Source: CAZLLV01 sp964560325 (GTDB lineage Bacteria; Acidobacteriota; Thermoanaerobaculia; Multivoradales; DATKCC01). From it: a stretch of 6,857 nt of DNA. The notes under the pieces are model-generated. The model was not told the origin of the DNA. It did not search any database and saw only the letters and a program-made list of their open reading frames with translations. Of this stretch, positions 1 to 5,560 are shown one piece after another. The position numbers and the translations under genes were made by a program. Every line of letters starts with the position of its first letter. Within the stretch, counting starts at the first letter, position 1. The stretch lies in contig CAZLLV010000093.1 in assembly GCA_964560325.1 (NCBI GenBank), positions 1 to 6,857 on the forward strand, written 5' to 3'.

Positions 1-1976
1 GCGACGACCTCGTTGTCGGCCGGCAGCTCGTCCAGGTAGGTCAGCCGCTGCTCGCGGGTGAGCGCCCAGCGCTCCTCCCCCTCCTCCCAGCTCTCGACGT
101 CGCCCTCGGTCAGCTCGCGCGCCGTCGTGCCGTCGATCGCCGAGATGCGCGCCATCACCACGGGCACCGAGTCGATCCGCCGGGCGCCGGCCGCTTCGAG
201 CATCGAGCGCAGCGGTGGCCACTGGTCGGGCTGGATGTCGACCAGAAAGGCGCTCGGCGCCTCGTCCGGGAGATTGCCTTCGAGCTCGCCGGTGAGCCCG
301 CGCTCGACCAGCCAGAGCCCGACCACCACCAGCACGCCGAGCCCGAGGGCGACGACCGCCGCGAGGGTGCCGGCGCCCGGGCGGCCGAGGGCGGCGAGGC
401 CGGAGCGGAGATAGAAGCGCCAGCGCGAGCGCTCGCCGTCGGCGGCTCCGCGGGCTCCCAAGCCCGCGCCGGCGCGCCGGGTGCGCAGGCGGGCGGCGCC
501 GTGCGCGATGCCGTACGCGGCGGCCGCGAGCACCGCGGTCACGGCCAGCGCGCCGAGGGTGAACCAGGTGGCGAGCACCACCGAGCCCGACTGCGCCGCC
601 GCGGTCGCCCAGAGGCCGGCGAGCACCGTCGCCACCACCGCCGCCGTCACCCAGCGGGCGACCGGCAGCGGCTCGACGTTGCGGCGCAGCACCCGCGCCG
701 GCGGCACCCGGACCGCGCCGGCGAGCGACGGCAGCCCGAAGAGGAGGGCGACGCCCATGCCGAGCCCGACGCCGCGCGCCACCGCCGCCGGCTGCCAGGG
801 GTCGAGGAGGTCGGGGGGGAGCAGCCCGGGCGCGAGGCGCGGCACCAGGAGGACCAGAGCCATCCCTCCGGCGGCGCCGACCAGGCTTCCGACGAGACCG
901 AGGAGCGCCGTCTGCCCGGCGTAGAGGAGGAGCACCTCGCGCGGCCGGACGCCCAAGCACTTGAGGACGGCGATCGCGTCCATGCGTCCGGCGAGCCAGG
1001 CGCGTACCGTCTGGCCGACGCCGATGCCGCCGATCAGGAGCGACACCAGGGCGACGAGACCGAGGAAGCGCTCGGCCCGGTCGATCCCCTCGCGCAGCGC
1101 CGGCTGCGCCTCGTCCCAGGTCTCGACCTCGAACCGCCGATCGCGTGGCAGCGCCGCTTCCAGGCGTTCGGCCGCCGCGTCGACTTCGCCCTCCCGCCCG
1201 GGGGGCAGGCGCAGCAGCGCCCGGTACTCGATCCGGCTCCCGACCTGCTCCAGGCCGGCCCGATCGAAGACCTCGCGGTCGACGAACAGGCGCGGCCCGG
1301 CGGTGAAGCCGAAGCCGCCGCCCAGCCGGTCGGGCTCCTCCTCGACCACGCCGGCGATCGGCACGCCGATGCCGCCGATCCGCAGCTCGTCGCCGACCGA
1401 GAGACCGAGGCGGGCGAGGAGATCGGGATCCGCGACCGCACCTCCGCCCGAGGTGCCAGCCTCATCGGAGAGGCCGCCGCCCGAGGTGCCAGCCTCATCG
1501 GGGAGGCCCGAGGTGCCAGCCGAGTCGGGCGAGGTGCCAGCCGAACCGAGCAGCTCGCCGAGCGGCCGGTCGGGCCGGAGCACCAGCTCGCCGTAGAGCG
1601 GGTAGGGGCCGTCGACCACCTTGAGCTCGACGAGCTGACTACGGCCCGGCGTGCCGTCCGGCGCGGGGGGTGCCGCGACCACGGTCACCAGCTCCGCCAG
1701 GTCGGCGCGCTCGATCGGTCCGCCGAGATCGGCGGCCAGCTCGGCGATCGCGTCGTCGACCGCCTCGGGCAGCGGATCGCGGCTTTCGATCGCGAGGTCG
1801 GCGGCGAGCAGGCGCCGCGCCTCGCGCCGCAGCCCGGAGTCGAAGCCGGCGGCGACGCCGGCGACCGCGACCACGGCGGCGACGCCGACCGAGAGGCAGG
1901 CGACGAAGAAGACGAGGCGGCCACGGGCGCCGCGCGATTCGCGGCGCAGGAAGCGCAGAAAGCTCCCGGGGCTCAC
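1..1976 (-). CDS. ybbP: YbbP-type ABC transporter permease (FtsX/MacB fold), 3' end beyond the left edge
   Basis: The frame is open for 658 codons from a GTG at 1976 to the left edge, so the C-terminus is missing; E. coli YbbP is about 800 residues. I read TM1 at about residues 21-43, followed by the family-typical segment ending in LLAADLAIES and then a periplasmic domain with VDGPYPLYGEL, a motif of this family. An FtsX core has TM helices near 302-324, 349-379 and 402-420. A second membrane pair lies near 437-492 and another helix near 530-556. The second periplasmic domain begins after that and is cut at LTREQRLTYLDELPADNEVV. The start overlaps the ATPase stop as GTGA, so translation is probably coupled. 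In this family ATP hydrolysis drives periplasmic conformational work rather than classical transport. With YbbA and TesA it probably handles hydrophobic or esterified substrates at the inner membrane. An unusual repeat array interrupts the first periplasmic domain (residues about 145-178). Confidence 0.92.
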   Translation of the reverse strand, partial: MSPGSFLRFLRRESRGARGRLVFFVACLSVGVAAVVAVAGVAAGFDSGLRREARRLLAADLAIESRDPLPEAVDDAIAELAADLGGPIERADLAELVTVVAAPPAPDGTPGRSQLVELKVVDGPYPLYGELVLRPDRPLGELLGSAGTSPDSAGTSGLPDEAGTSGGGLSDEAGTSGGGAVADPDLLARLGLSVGDELRIGGIGVPIAGVVEEEPDRLGGGFGFTAGPRLFVDREVFDRAGLEQVGSRIEYRALLRLPPGREGEVDAAAERLEAALPRDRRFEVETWDEAQPALREGIDRAERFLGLVALVSLLIGGIGVGQTVRAWLAGRMDAIAVLKCLGVRPREVLLLYAGQTALLGLVGSLVGAAGGMALVLLVPRLAPGLLPPDLLDPWQPAAVARGVGLGMGVALLFGLPSLAGAVRVPPARVLRRNVEPLPVARWVTAAVVATVLAGLWATAAAQSGSVVLATWFTLGALAVTAVLAAAAYGIAHGAARLRTRRAGAGLGARGAADGERSRWRFYLRSGLAALGRPGAGTLAAVVALGLGVLVVVGLWLVERGLTGELEGNLPDEAPSAFLVDIQPDQWPPLRSMLEAAGARRIDSVPVVMARISAIDGTTARELTEGDVESWEEGEERWALTREQRLTYLDELPADNEVV
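1444..1542. repeat. In-frame short repeat array within the YbbP periplasmic domain
   Basis: The 12-mer GAGGTGCCAGCC occurs exactly four times on the plus strand, at 1450-1461, 1483-1494, 1510-1521 and 1531-1542. Start-to-start spacings are 33, 27 and 21 nt, all multiples of three. Copies one and two extend to a 32-nt near-identical unit (1444-1475 and 1477-1508) differing at one base. Read in the permease frame each copy encodes AGTS within a low-complexity Ser/Gly/Asp-rich segment, residues about 145-178. This looks like a minisatellite-style expansion making a flexible loop; the unit is not a recognised family domain. Confidence 0.85.
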
Positions 1977-2650
1977 TCGATCCGCTCCACCCGGCCGTCG
2001 CGCAGGTGGACCTTGCGGTCGGCGCGGGCGGCGACCGCCGGGTCGTGGGTCACCAGCACCATGGTGGTGCCGCTTTCCGCGCGCAGGGCGGCGAGCGTCT
2101 CGAGCACGCGCGAGCCGGTGGCGCCGTCGAGGTTGCCGGTCGGCTCGTCGGCGAGGAGCACCGCCGGGTCGGCGGCGAAGGCGCGCGCGAGGGCGACCCG
2201 CTGCTGCTCGCCGCCGGAGAGCTGGGAGGGGTAGTGGTGGCCGCGCTCGGAGAGGCCGACGGCGGCGAGGAGGTCGTCGGCCCGGCGTCCGGCGCCGGCG
2301 CGTCCGAGGAGCTCGAGCGGCACCAGGACGTTTTCGCGCGCGGTCAGGTTGTCGAGCAGCTCGAACGACTGGAAGACGAAGCCGATCGAGCGGCGGCGCA
2401 CGAGGGCGAGGGCGTCTTCGGAGAGGTCGTGGACGGCGCGGCCGTCGAGCAGGACTTCGCCCTCGGTGGGGCGGTCGAGGCCGGCCATCAGGCCGAGGAG
2501 GGTCGACTTGCCGCTGCCGGAGGGGCCGAGGACGGCGACGAACTCGCCGGGAGCGACGGCGAGGTCGACGTGGTCGAGGATGGTGAGCATCCGGTCGCCG
2601 GAGGGGAGGCGCTTGGTGAGCTGGCGGGTCTCCAGGCGGGGGGTGGTCAT
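1973..2650 (-). CDS. ybbA: YbbA-type ABC transporter ATP-binding protein
   Basis: This 225-residue protein is a complete ABC ATPase of the MacB/LolD/FtsE class, close in length to E. coli YbbA. All motifs are intact: Walker A GPSGSGKS at 42-49, Q-loop Gln94, signature LSGGEQQ at 144-150, Walker B VLLADE at 164-169 with catalytic Glu169, D-loop NLD at 173-175 and switch His202. The segment IGFVFQSFELLDNLTARENV is typical of the MacB-like group. It is the cytoplasmic motor for the permease that follows with a 4-nt overlap, and it diverges from tesA, which supports YbbA over LolD or MacB. The ATG at 2650 gives the usual N-terminus; no strong Shine-Dalgarno lies upstream. LolD is the main alternative, but the partner permease has YbbP rather than LolC features. 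Confidence 0.95.
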   Translation of the reverse strand: MTTPRLETRQLTKRLPSGDRMLTILDHVDLAVAPGEFVAVLGPSGSGKSTLLGLMAGLDRPTEGEVLLDGRAVHDLSEDALALVRRRSIGFVFQSFELLDNLTARENVLVPLELLGRAGAGRRADDLLAAVGLSERGHHYPSQLSGGEQQRVALARAFAADPAVLLADEPTGNLDGATGSRVLETLAALRAESGTTMVLVTHDPAVAARADRKVHLRDGRVERIE

Positions 2651-2771
2651 GGGGCGGTGAGGTTAGCACCGGGGGTCGGGTTTCGTGGTGGGAGAAAAGG
2701 GGGTGCGGCGGGGCGTGAGGAGCGGGTGGTGGTCGGGAATGGGGGGTCGTGGGGGAGCGATTGGAAGCCAC
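2651..2771. promoter_or_regulatory. Divergent ybbA/tesA intergenic region, extremely G-skewed on the plus strand
   Basis: This 121-bp gap must hold the promoters of both the ybbA-ybbP operon and tesA. Over 2671-2760 I count 56 G against 9 C, with nine runs of three or more G (2671-2675, 2678-2680, 2690-2692, 2699-2703, 2710-2713, 2724-2726, 2735-2737, 2741-2746, 2751-2755). I found no convincing -35/-10 pair on either strand. A weak GGAAG at 2763-2767 precedes the chosen tesA ATG by 4 nt. Assigning promoters to this gap rests on gene orientation only. Confidence 0.6.
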
Positions 2772-3485
2772 ATGTTCGAGTTTCGATCCCGATCGGTGAA
2801 GCTGCTCTACGCCACGGTTCCAATCTTTGCCCTGCTCGCCTGTGGGGGTGAGGCCGGGCCGGCCGACGCGTCCGGCGAGAGAGCGTCCTCGGAAGCGGGT
2901 CTCTCGGCCCCCTCGGTCGCCGCCGACGACGTCCCCGTGGTGCTCTTCCTGGGCGACAGCTTGACGGCCGGCTACGGGCTCGCGGAGAGCGAGGCGTTTC
3001 CGGCGCTGGTCGAGCGGGAGCTGGCGGCGGAGGGGGTCGAGGCGCGGGTGGTGAACGCCGGGGTGAGTGGGGAGACGACCGCCGGCGGGCTGGCGCGGCT
3101 CGACTGGGTGCTGTCGCAGGGGCCCGACGTGGTGGTGATCGGGCTGGGGGGCAACGACGGGCTGCGCGGCCTCGAGCTCGCGGCGACCGAGGAGAACCTC
3201 CGCCGGATCGTCGAGAGGAGCCGGGAGGCCGGCGCCCGGGTGATCCTCCTCGGCATGCGGATCCCGCCCAACTACGGCTTCGACTACGCCGGCCGCTTCC
3301 GGGACATGTACGAGGAGATCGCCGACGATCTCGACGTCGCGCTCGTGCCCTTCCTGCTCGAGGGCGTGGCGGCGAAGCCGGCCCTCAACCTGCCCGACCG
3401 CATCCACCCCAACGCCCGCGGCCACGAGATCCTCGCCGAGACGGTCTATCCGTACGTCGAGGAGGAGCTGGAAGAGCTGGAGTAG
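2772..3485 (+). CDS. tesA: TesA-type SGNH hydrolase (arylesterase / thioesterase / lysophospholipase), predicted lipoprotein
   Basis: From the ATG at 2772 the product has 237 residues. Residues 1-23 form a signal with a basic start (RSRSVK), a hydrophobic core and a lipobox LLAC, so Cys24 is the predicted lipidated residue. An Ala/Ser/Glu-rich linker to about residue 53 leads to the SGNH fold. Block I is GDSLTAGYG with nucleophile Ser63; block II is GVSGETT with oxyanion Gly100; block III is GGND with Asn128; block V is DRIHPN with Asp209 and His212. The catalytic set is complete. The family hydrolyses acyl-thioesters, aryl esters and lysophospholipids in the periplasm. The frame also opens at a GTG at 2685, but that adds 29 Gly/Arg-rich residues from the G-rich leader and would bury the signal peptide, so I reject it. 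It is divergent from ybbA-ybbP, as in E. coli, implying joint function. Confidence 0.93.
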   Translation: MFEFRSRSVKLLYATVPIFALLACGGEAGPADASGERASSEAGLSAPSVAADDVPVVLFLGDSLTAGYGLAESEAFPALVERELAAEGVEARVVNAGVSGETTAGGLARLDWVLSQGPDVVVIGLGGNDGLRGLELAATEENLRRIVERSREAGARVILLGMRIPPNYGFDYAGRFRDMYEEIADDLDVALVPFLLEGVAAKPALNLPDRIHPNARGHEILAETVYPYVEEELEELE

Positions 3486-3501
3486 CAGTCCTGCCGCGCC
3501 G

Positions 3502-3523
3502 GCATGGCGAGCCGTCGCCAGGC
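3502..3523. terminator. Hairpin between convergent tesA and vapC, possible bidirectional terminator
   Basis: TGGCGA (3505-3510) and TCGCCA (3515-3520) form a perfect 6-bp stem around a 4-nt loop; two more pairs follow after one mismatch. It lies in the 45-bp gap between the tesA stop and the vapC stop, where a terminator shared by both strands would be expected. There is no T-tract on either side, so it is not a canonical intrinsic terminator. The assignment rests on position and symmetry. Confidence 0.4.
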
Positions 3524-3530
3524 AACTGAC

Positions 3531-3923
3531 TCAGCCGGAGAGTGTTTCGAGGTTGGGGATCTGACGTAGATTCCTGTCCTCGGTGGCCAAAGTCAGGCCG
3601 TGGACGATCGCTGTGGCGGCAAGAAAGCGGTCGGCCGGGTCCTGGTGCGTGGCTTCGAGGGTGCGGCTCAGGAGCGCCACTTCCCTCGTAAGACGGGCGT
3701 CCTCGAGCGGCAACCGGCTGAGGATGCCCCGAATCCAGCGCTCAGGGTCCGGTTCGAGGTCGATCCGGCCTCGCTCTGCGAGCAACATCGCTTCCCAGAC
3801 GCTGATCGGAGAGAGCCAGATCTCCGTTTCACGATCTCGGAGAGTGGTGCGCGTCCGCCGACCCAGGCGATCGGGCTCGAGAACGCTCCAGAGCCAGATG
3901 TGGGTGTCGAGGAGGAGCTTCAA
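3531..3923 (-). CDS. vapC: VapC-family PIN-domain ribonuclease toxin
   Basis: The protein is a single PIN domain of 130 residues, the normal size for VapC toxins of the DTHIWLW group. Metal-binding acidic residues are visible: Asp6 in LLLDTHIWLW, Glu44 in ISVWEA, Asp95/Asp98 in DPADRFLAATA, and Asp116 in LATEDRNL. Family members are Mg-dependent endoribonucleases, often cutting tRNA or rRNA, held inactive by the antitoxin. I chose the TTG at 3923 because it gives the family-standard start MKLLLDTH and overlaps the antitoxin stop as TTGA, favouring translational coupling. A GTG at 3941 would add six residues (MGCAQL) and remains possible. The gene is last in the mazG-antitoxin-toxin direction and converges on tesA. 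Its GC is visibly lower than its neighbours (57% at 3541-3600), suggesting later acquisition. No catalytic residue is missing, so it looks functional. Confidence 0.9.
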   Translation of the reverse strand: MKLLLDTHIWLWSVLEPDRLGRRTRTTLRDRETEIWLSPISVWEAMLLAERGRIDLEPDPERWIRGILSRLPLEDARLTREVALLSRTLEATHQDPADRFLAATAIVHGLTLATEDRNLRQIPNLETLSG

Positions 3924-4162
3924 GAGCTGAGCACATCCCACTCGTCGGCCGGGGCCGCAGGCTCGATGAGGTCGTCGTGGAGCGTGCCCGTGCCGCGCAT
4001 CATGCCGAGCCAGTTCTCGGGCCGCTTCTGGCTGGATGGAGGTACCACTTCCGCTACCGGCTTTCCGAAGCGGGTGATCAGGACCGGCTCACCCGTCTTG
4101 CGAACCTTCTCCAGGACCGCGAGGCAGGTGGCCTTGAACTTCGAGATGGCGAGGGTTTCCAT
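3920..4162 (-). CDS. Phd/YefM-type antitoxin paired with VapC
   Basis: This 80-residue protein has an N-terminal Phd/YefM fold, about residues 1-42, with the typical pattern ISKFKATCLAVLEKV followed by TGEPVLITRFGKPVAEVVP. That half binds DNA and dimerises. The C-terminal half carries LGMMRGTGTLHDDLIEP and a WDVL tail, the pattern common in antitoxins that partner DTHIWLW-type PIN toxins, where it wraps and blocks the toxin. The ATG at 4162 is the only reasonable start, since an in-frame TGA lies upstream before any other ATG. Its stop overlaps the toxin's proposed TTG start. The start codon sits inside an imperfect inverted repeat, consistent with autorepression. It is sometimes called VapB by partnership, but the fold is Phd/YefM rather than AbrB or RHH. 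Confidence 0.9.
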   Translation of the reverse strand: METLAISKFKATCLAVLEKVRKTGEPVLITRFGKPVAEVVPPSSQKRPENWLGMMRGTGTLHDDLIEPAAPADEWDVLSS

Positions 4163-4198
4163 GGTCGATTGATCGTACCATGGTCAAGAACATGGTCA
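4159..4198. promoter_or_regulatory. Candidate antitoxin operator: imperfect inverted repeat plus an extra half-site
   Basis: On the plus strand CCATGGTCGAT (4159-4169) and ATCGTACCATGG (4172-4183) are inverted copies matching at 11 positions with one single-base bulge, around a 2-nt centre (TG). A third ATGGTC follows at 4192-4197, in addition to those at 4161-4166 and 4180-4185. The element covers the antitoxin start codon and reaches the mazG stop. Phd/YefM antitoxins usually bind palindromes at or near their own start, so an operator is the natural reading. As RNA the same arms would form a hairpin around the start codon. Confidence 0.65.
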
Positions 4199-4999
4199 TT
4201 TCTTCGCCGCCTCCCACAACCGGTCGAGCTCTTCGAGATCGGCGTCGGCGAGGGTGCGGTCTTCTTCCGCCAGGCGCTGTTCGATCGCGCCCAGCCGCCG
4301 CCTGAACTTGGCGTTGGTGACGGCGAGGGCGGCGTCGGGGTCGACGCCGAGCTTGCGCGCCAGGTTGACGACGGTGAAGAGCAGGTCGCCGAGCTCGGCG
4401 GCCACCGCCTTCCGGTCGACGTCGCCGCGCTCCACCTCCGCGCGTAGCTCCTCCGTCTCCTCGTCGAGCTTCTCGAAGACCGCTTGCGCGTCGGGCCAGT
4501 CGAAGCCGACGCCGGCGGCCTTCTGGGTCATCCGGTAGGCGGCGACCAGCGGCGGCAGCGAGTCGGGGACGCCTTCGAGGAGCGAGCGGCCGCCGCCCTC
4601 TCCGAGCTTGCGCCGTTCCCAGGCGGCGAGCACCTCGTCGGCGGTGGCGGCGGCCTCGTCGCCGAAGACGTGCGGGTGGCGCGCCACCATCTTCCGGTGG
4701 ATGCGCTCGATCAGCGTCTCCGGATCGAGCGCGCCCGCCTCCTCGCCCAGCCGGGCCAGGAAGGCGACCTGGAAGAGCAGATCGCCGAGCTCGCCCGCCA
4801 GGGCGTCCCAGTCCGCCGCGGCCGCGGCCGCCGCCGCCTCGTGCGCTTCCTCGATCAGATAGCTGCGGGCGTCGGCGAGGGTCTGCTCGCGGTCCCACGG
4901 GCAGCCGCCGGGGGCGCGCAGCGTCGCGACCAGCTCCAGGAGCCGGGCGAGGTCGGTCGCGGAGCGCCCCGGCGCGCTCACGGCGTTGTCGTCTTCCAC
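4196..4999 (-). CDS. mazG: MazG nucleoside triphosphate pyrophosphohydrolase
   Basis: At 267 residues this matches full-length MazG (about 263 in E. coli) with two tandem all-alpha MazG domains. The N-terminal domain shows LRAPGGCPWDREQT (27-40), the metal-binding EEAHE (Glu50, Glu51, Glu54) and GELGDLLF (Glu70, Asp73). The C-terminal domain shows MTQKAAGVGFDWPD (157-170), EETEE (180-184), AELGDLLF (Glu202, Asp205) and TNAKFRRR (228-235). Both metal sites look intact; in E. coli the C-terminal one is catalytic. The enzyme converts NTPs and dNTPs to NMPs plus pyrophosphate, cleaning nucleotide pools and, in E. coli, influencing ppGpp. An eight-alanine run at 55-62 is an oddity. The start is a GTG at 4999; a second GTG at 4981 (codon 7) is an alternative, with GGAAG upstream. 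The antitoxin follows after 33 bp on the same strand, so co-transcription is plausible. Confidence 0.95.
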   Translation of the reverse strand: MEDDNAVSAPGRSATDLARLLELVATLRAPGGCPWDREQTLADARSYLIEEAHEAAAAAAAADWDALAGELGDLLFQVAFLARLGEEAGALDPETLIERIHRKMVARHPHVFGDEAAATADEVLAAWERRKLGEGGGRSLLEGVPDSLPPLVAAYRMTQKAAGVGFDWPDAQAVFEKLDEETEELRAEVERGDVDRKAVAAELGDLLFTVVNLARKLGVDPDAALAVTNAKFRRRLGAIEQRLAEEDRTLADADLEELDRLWEAAKK

Positions 5000-5050
5000 G
5001 GGGGCTTGCTACGATCGCGCATCGACGGTTCGATTGAAGAGCGATAGCTC
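5000..5050. promoter_or_regulatory. Divergent mazG / DUF1844 promoter gap with a small inverted repeat
   Basis: This 51-bp gap between divergent starts must serve both directions unless one transcript is leaderless or starts inside a gene. It holds a perfect 5-bp inverted repeat, ATCGA (5021-5025) and TCGAT (5030-5034), with a CGGT loop, and a TACGAT that resembles a -10 box on the plus strand at 5010-5015. GAAGAG at 5036-5041 could serve as a ribosome binding site for a GTG start at 5051. None of these is strong. Confidence 0.4.
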
Positions 5051-5560
5051 GTGAAGGGGGCGACCCGGTTGAGCGACGAGAGCATCAAGGTCACCGACAA
5101 GCGGATGTTCACGCCGGACGGGGAGCTGCGCGAAGAGTACCGCTTTCTCGAAGAGCAGGCCAACCGCGCGCCGGAGGCCCCGGAGCGCCGCGCGGACGAG
5201 CCGGCCGACGTGCGCCCGGCCGAGGCCGCCCCCGCGCCCGCGGAGCCCTCCCCGGACCTCGGCACGGCCTCCGGGCCGTCCGCCGATCGTCCACCGGTCG
5301 ATTTTCCCGAGGCCGGCGCGGAAGGCCCCGGCTTCTTCGACCTGCTCGGCGTGCTGGCCGAGCCGGTGCCCTTCTACCTCGGCGACGCGGCGCTGCCGAC
5401 CGGTGAACGGGAAGAGAACCTGGAAGCGGCCCGCTTCTACATCGACCTCCTCGACACCCTGCGCCAGAAGACCGCGGGCAACCTGACCGCCCAGGAGGCC
5501 GACGCGCTGGAGGACGTTCTCTACCGACTCCGCGTCCGGTATGTCCAGAAGCGCCGGTGA
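5051..5560 (+). CDS. DUF1844 family protein with Pro/Ala-rich linker
   Basis: The 169-residue product has three parts. Residues 8-35 hold a charged motif, SDESIKVTDKRMFTPDGEL, which is recurrent at the start of DUF1844 proteins. Residues about 38-95 are a Pro/Ala/Glu-rich, probably disordered linker. Residues about 96-169 are the DUF1844 domain proper: FFDLLGVLAEPVPFYLGD, then ENLEAARFYIDLLDTLRQKT and GNLTAQEADALEDVLYRLR, the family's defining helical motifs. It has no signal peptide or membrane segment and is probably cytoplasmic; its function is unknown. The start is uncertain. The GTG at 5051 has GAAGAG 9 nt upstream, but the TTG at 5069 is preceded 8 nt upstream by AAGGGGG (5054-5060) and would give MSDESIKVTDK. 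The 3' end overlaps the next gene by 20 nt, suggesting an operon. Confidence 0.85.
   Translation: MKGATRLSDESIKVTDKRMFTPDGELREEYRFLEEQANRAPEAPERRADEPADVRPAEAAPAPAEPSPDLGTASGPSADRPPVDFPEAGAEGPGFFDLLGVLAEPVPFYLGDAALPTGEREENLEAARFYIDLLDTLRQKTAGNLTAQEADALEDVLYRLRVRYVQKRR

Noticed and set aside
1444..1542. CRISPR array
   Set aside because: Repeats are only 12-32 nt with decreasing 21-33 nt periods and lie in frame inside a coding region; there are no unique spacers of regular length and no cas genes.
501..2234. A 577-codon open frame on the plus strand
   Set aside because: It lies antisense to ybbP and ybbA, which have clear family motifs. Its product is Arg/Glu/Asp/Ala low-complexity sequence without any domain, as expected for a shadow frame in GC-rich DNA.
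2651..2700. A sigma-70 promoter for ybbA around TGCTAAC on the minus strand
   Set aside because: The hexamer matches poorly, no -35 partner is visible, and it lies too close to the ATG for confidence.
2685..2771. N-terminal extension of TesA from a GTG at 2685
   Set aside because: The extra 29 residues are Gly/Arg-rich and would place the signal peptide internally; the lipobox argues for the ATG at 2772.
1670..2851. A 393-codon plus-strand open frame spanning ybbA and the divergent promoter
   Set aside because: It is antisense to an intact ABC ATPase and runs through the intergenic region into tesA out of frame; Arg-rich composition marks it as a shadow.
4089..4898. A 269-codon minus-strand open frame overlapping mazG
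   Set aside because: It is an alternate frame of mazG with Arg/Gly-rich product. Only its last residues read into the antitoxin's sequence in a different frame.
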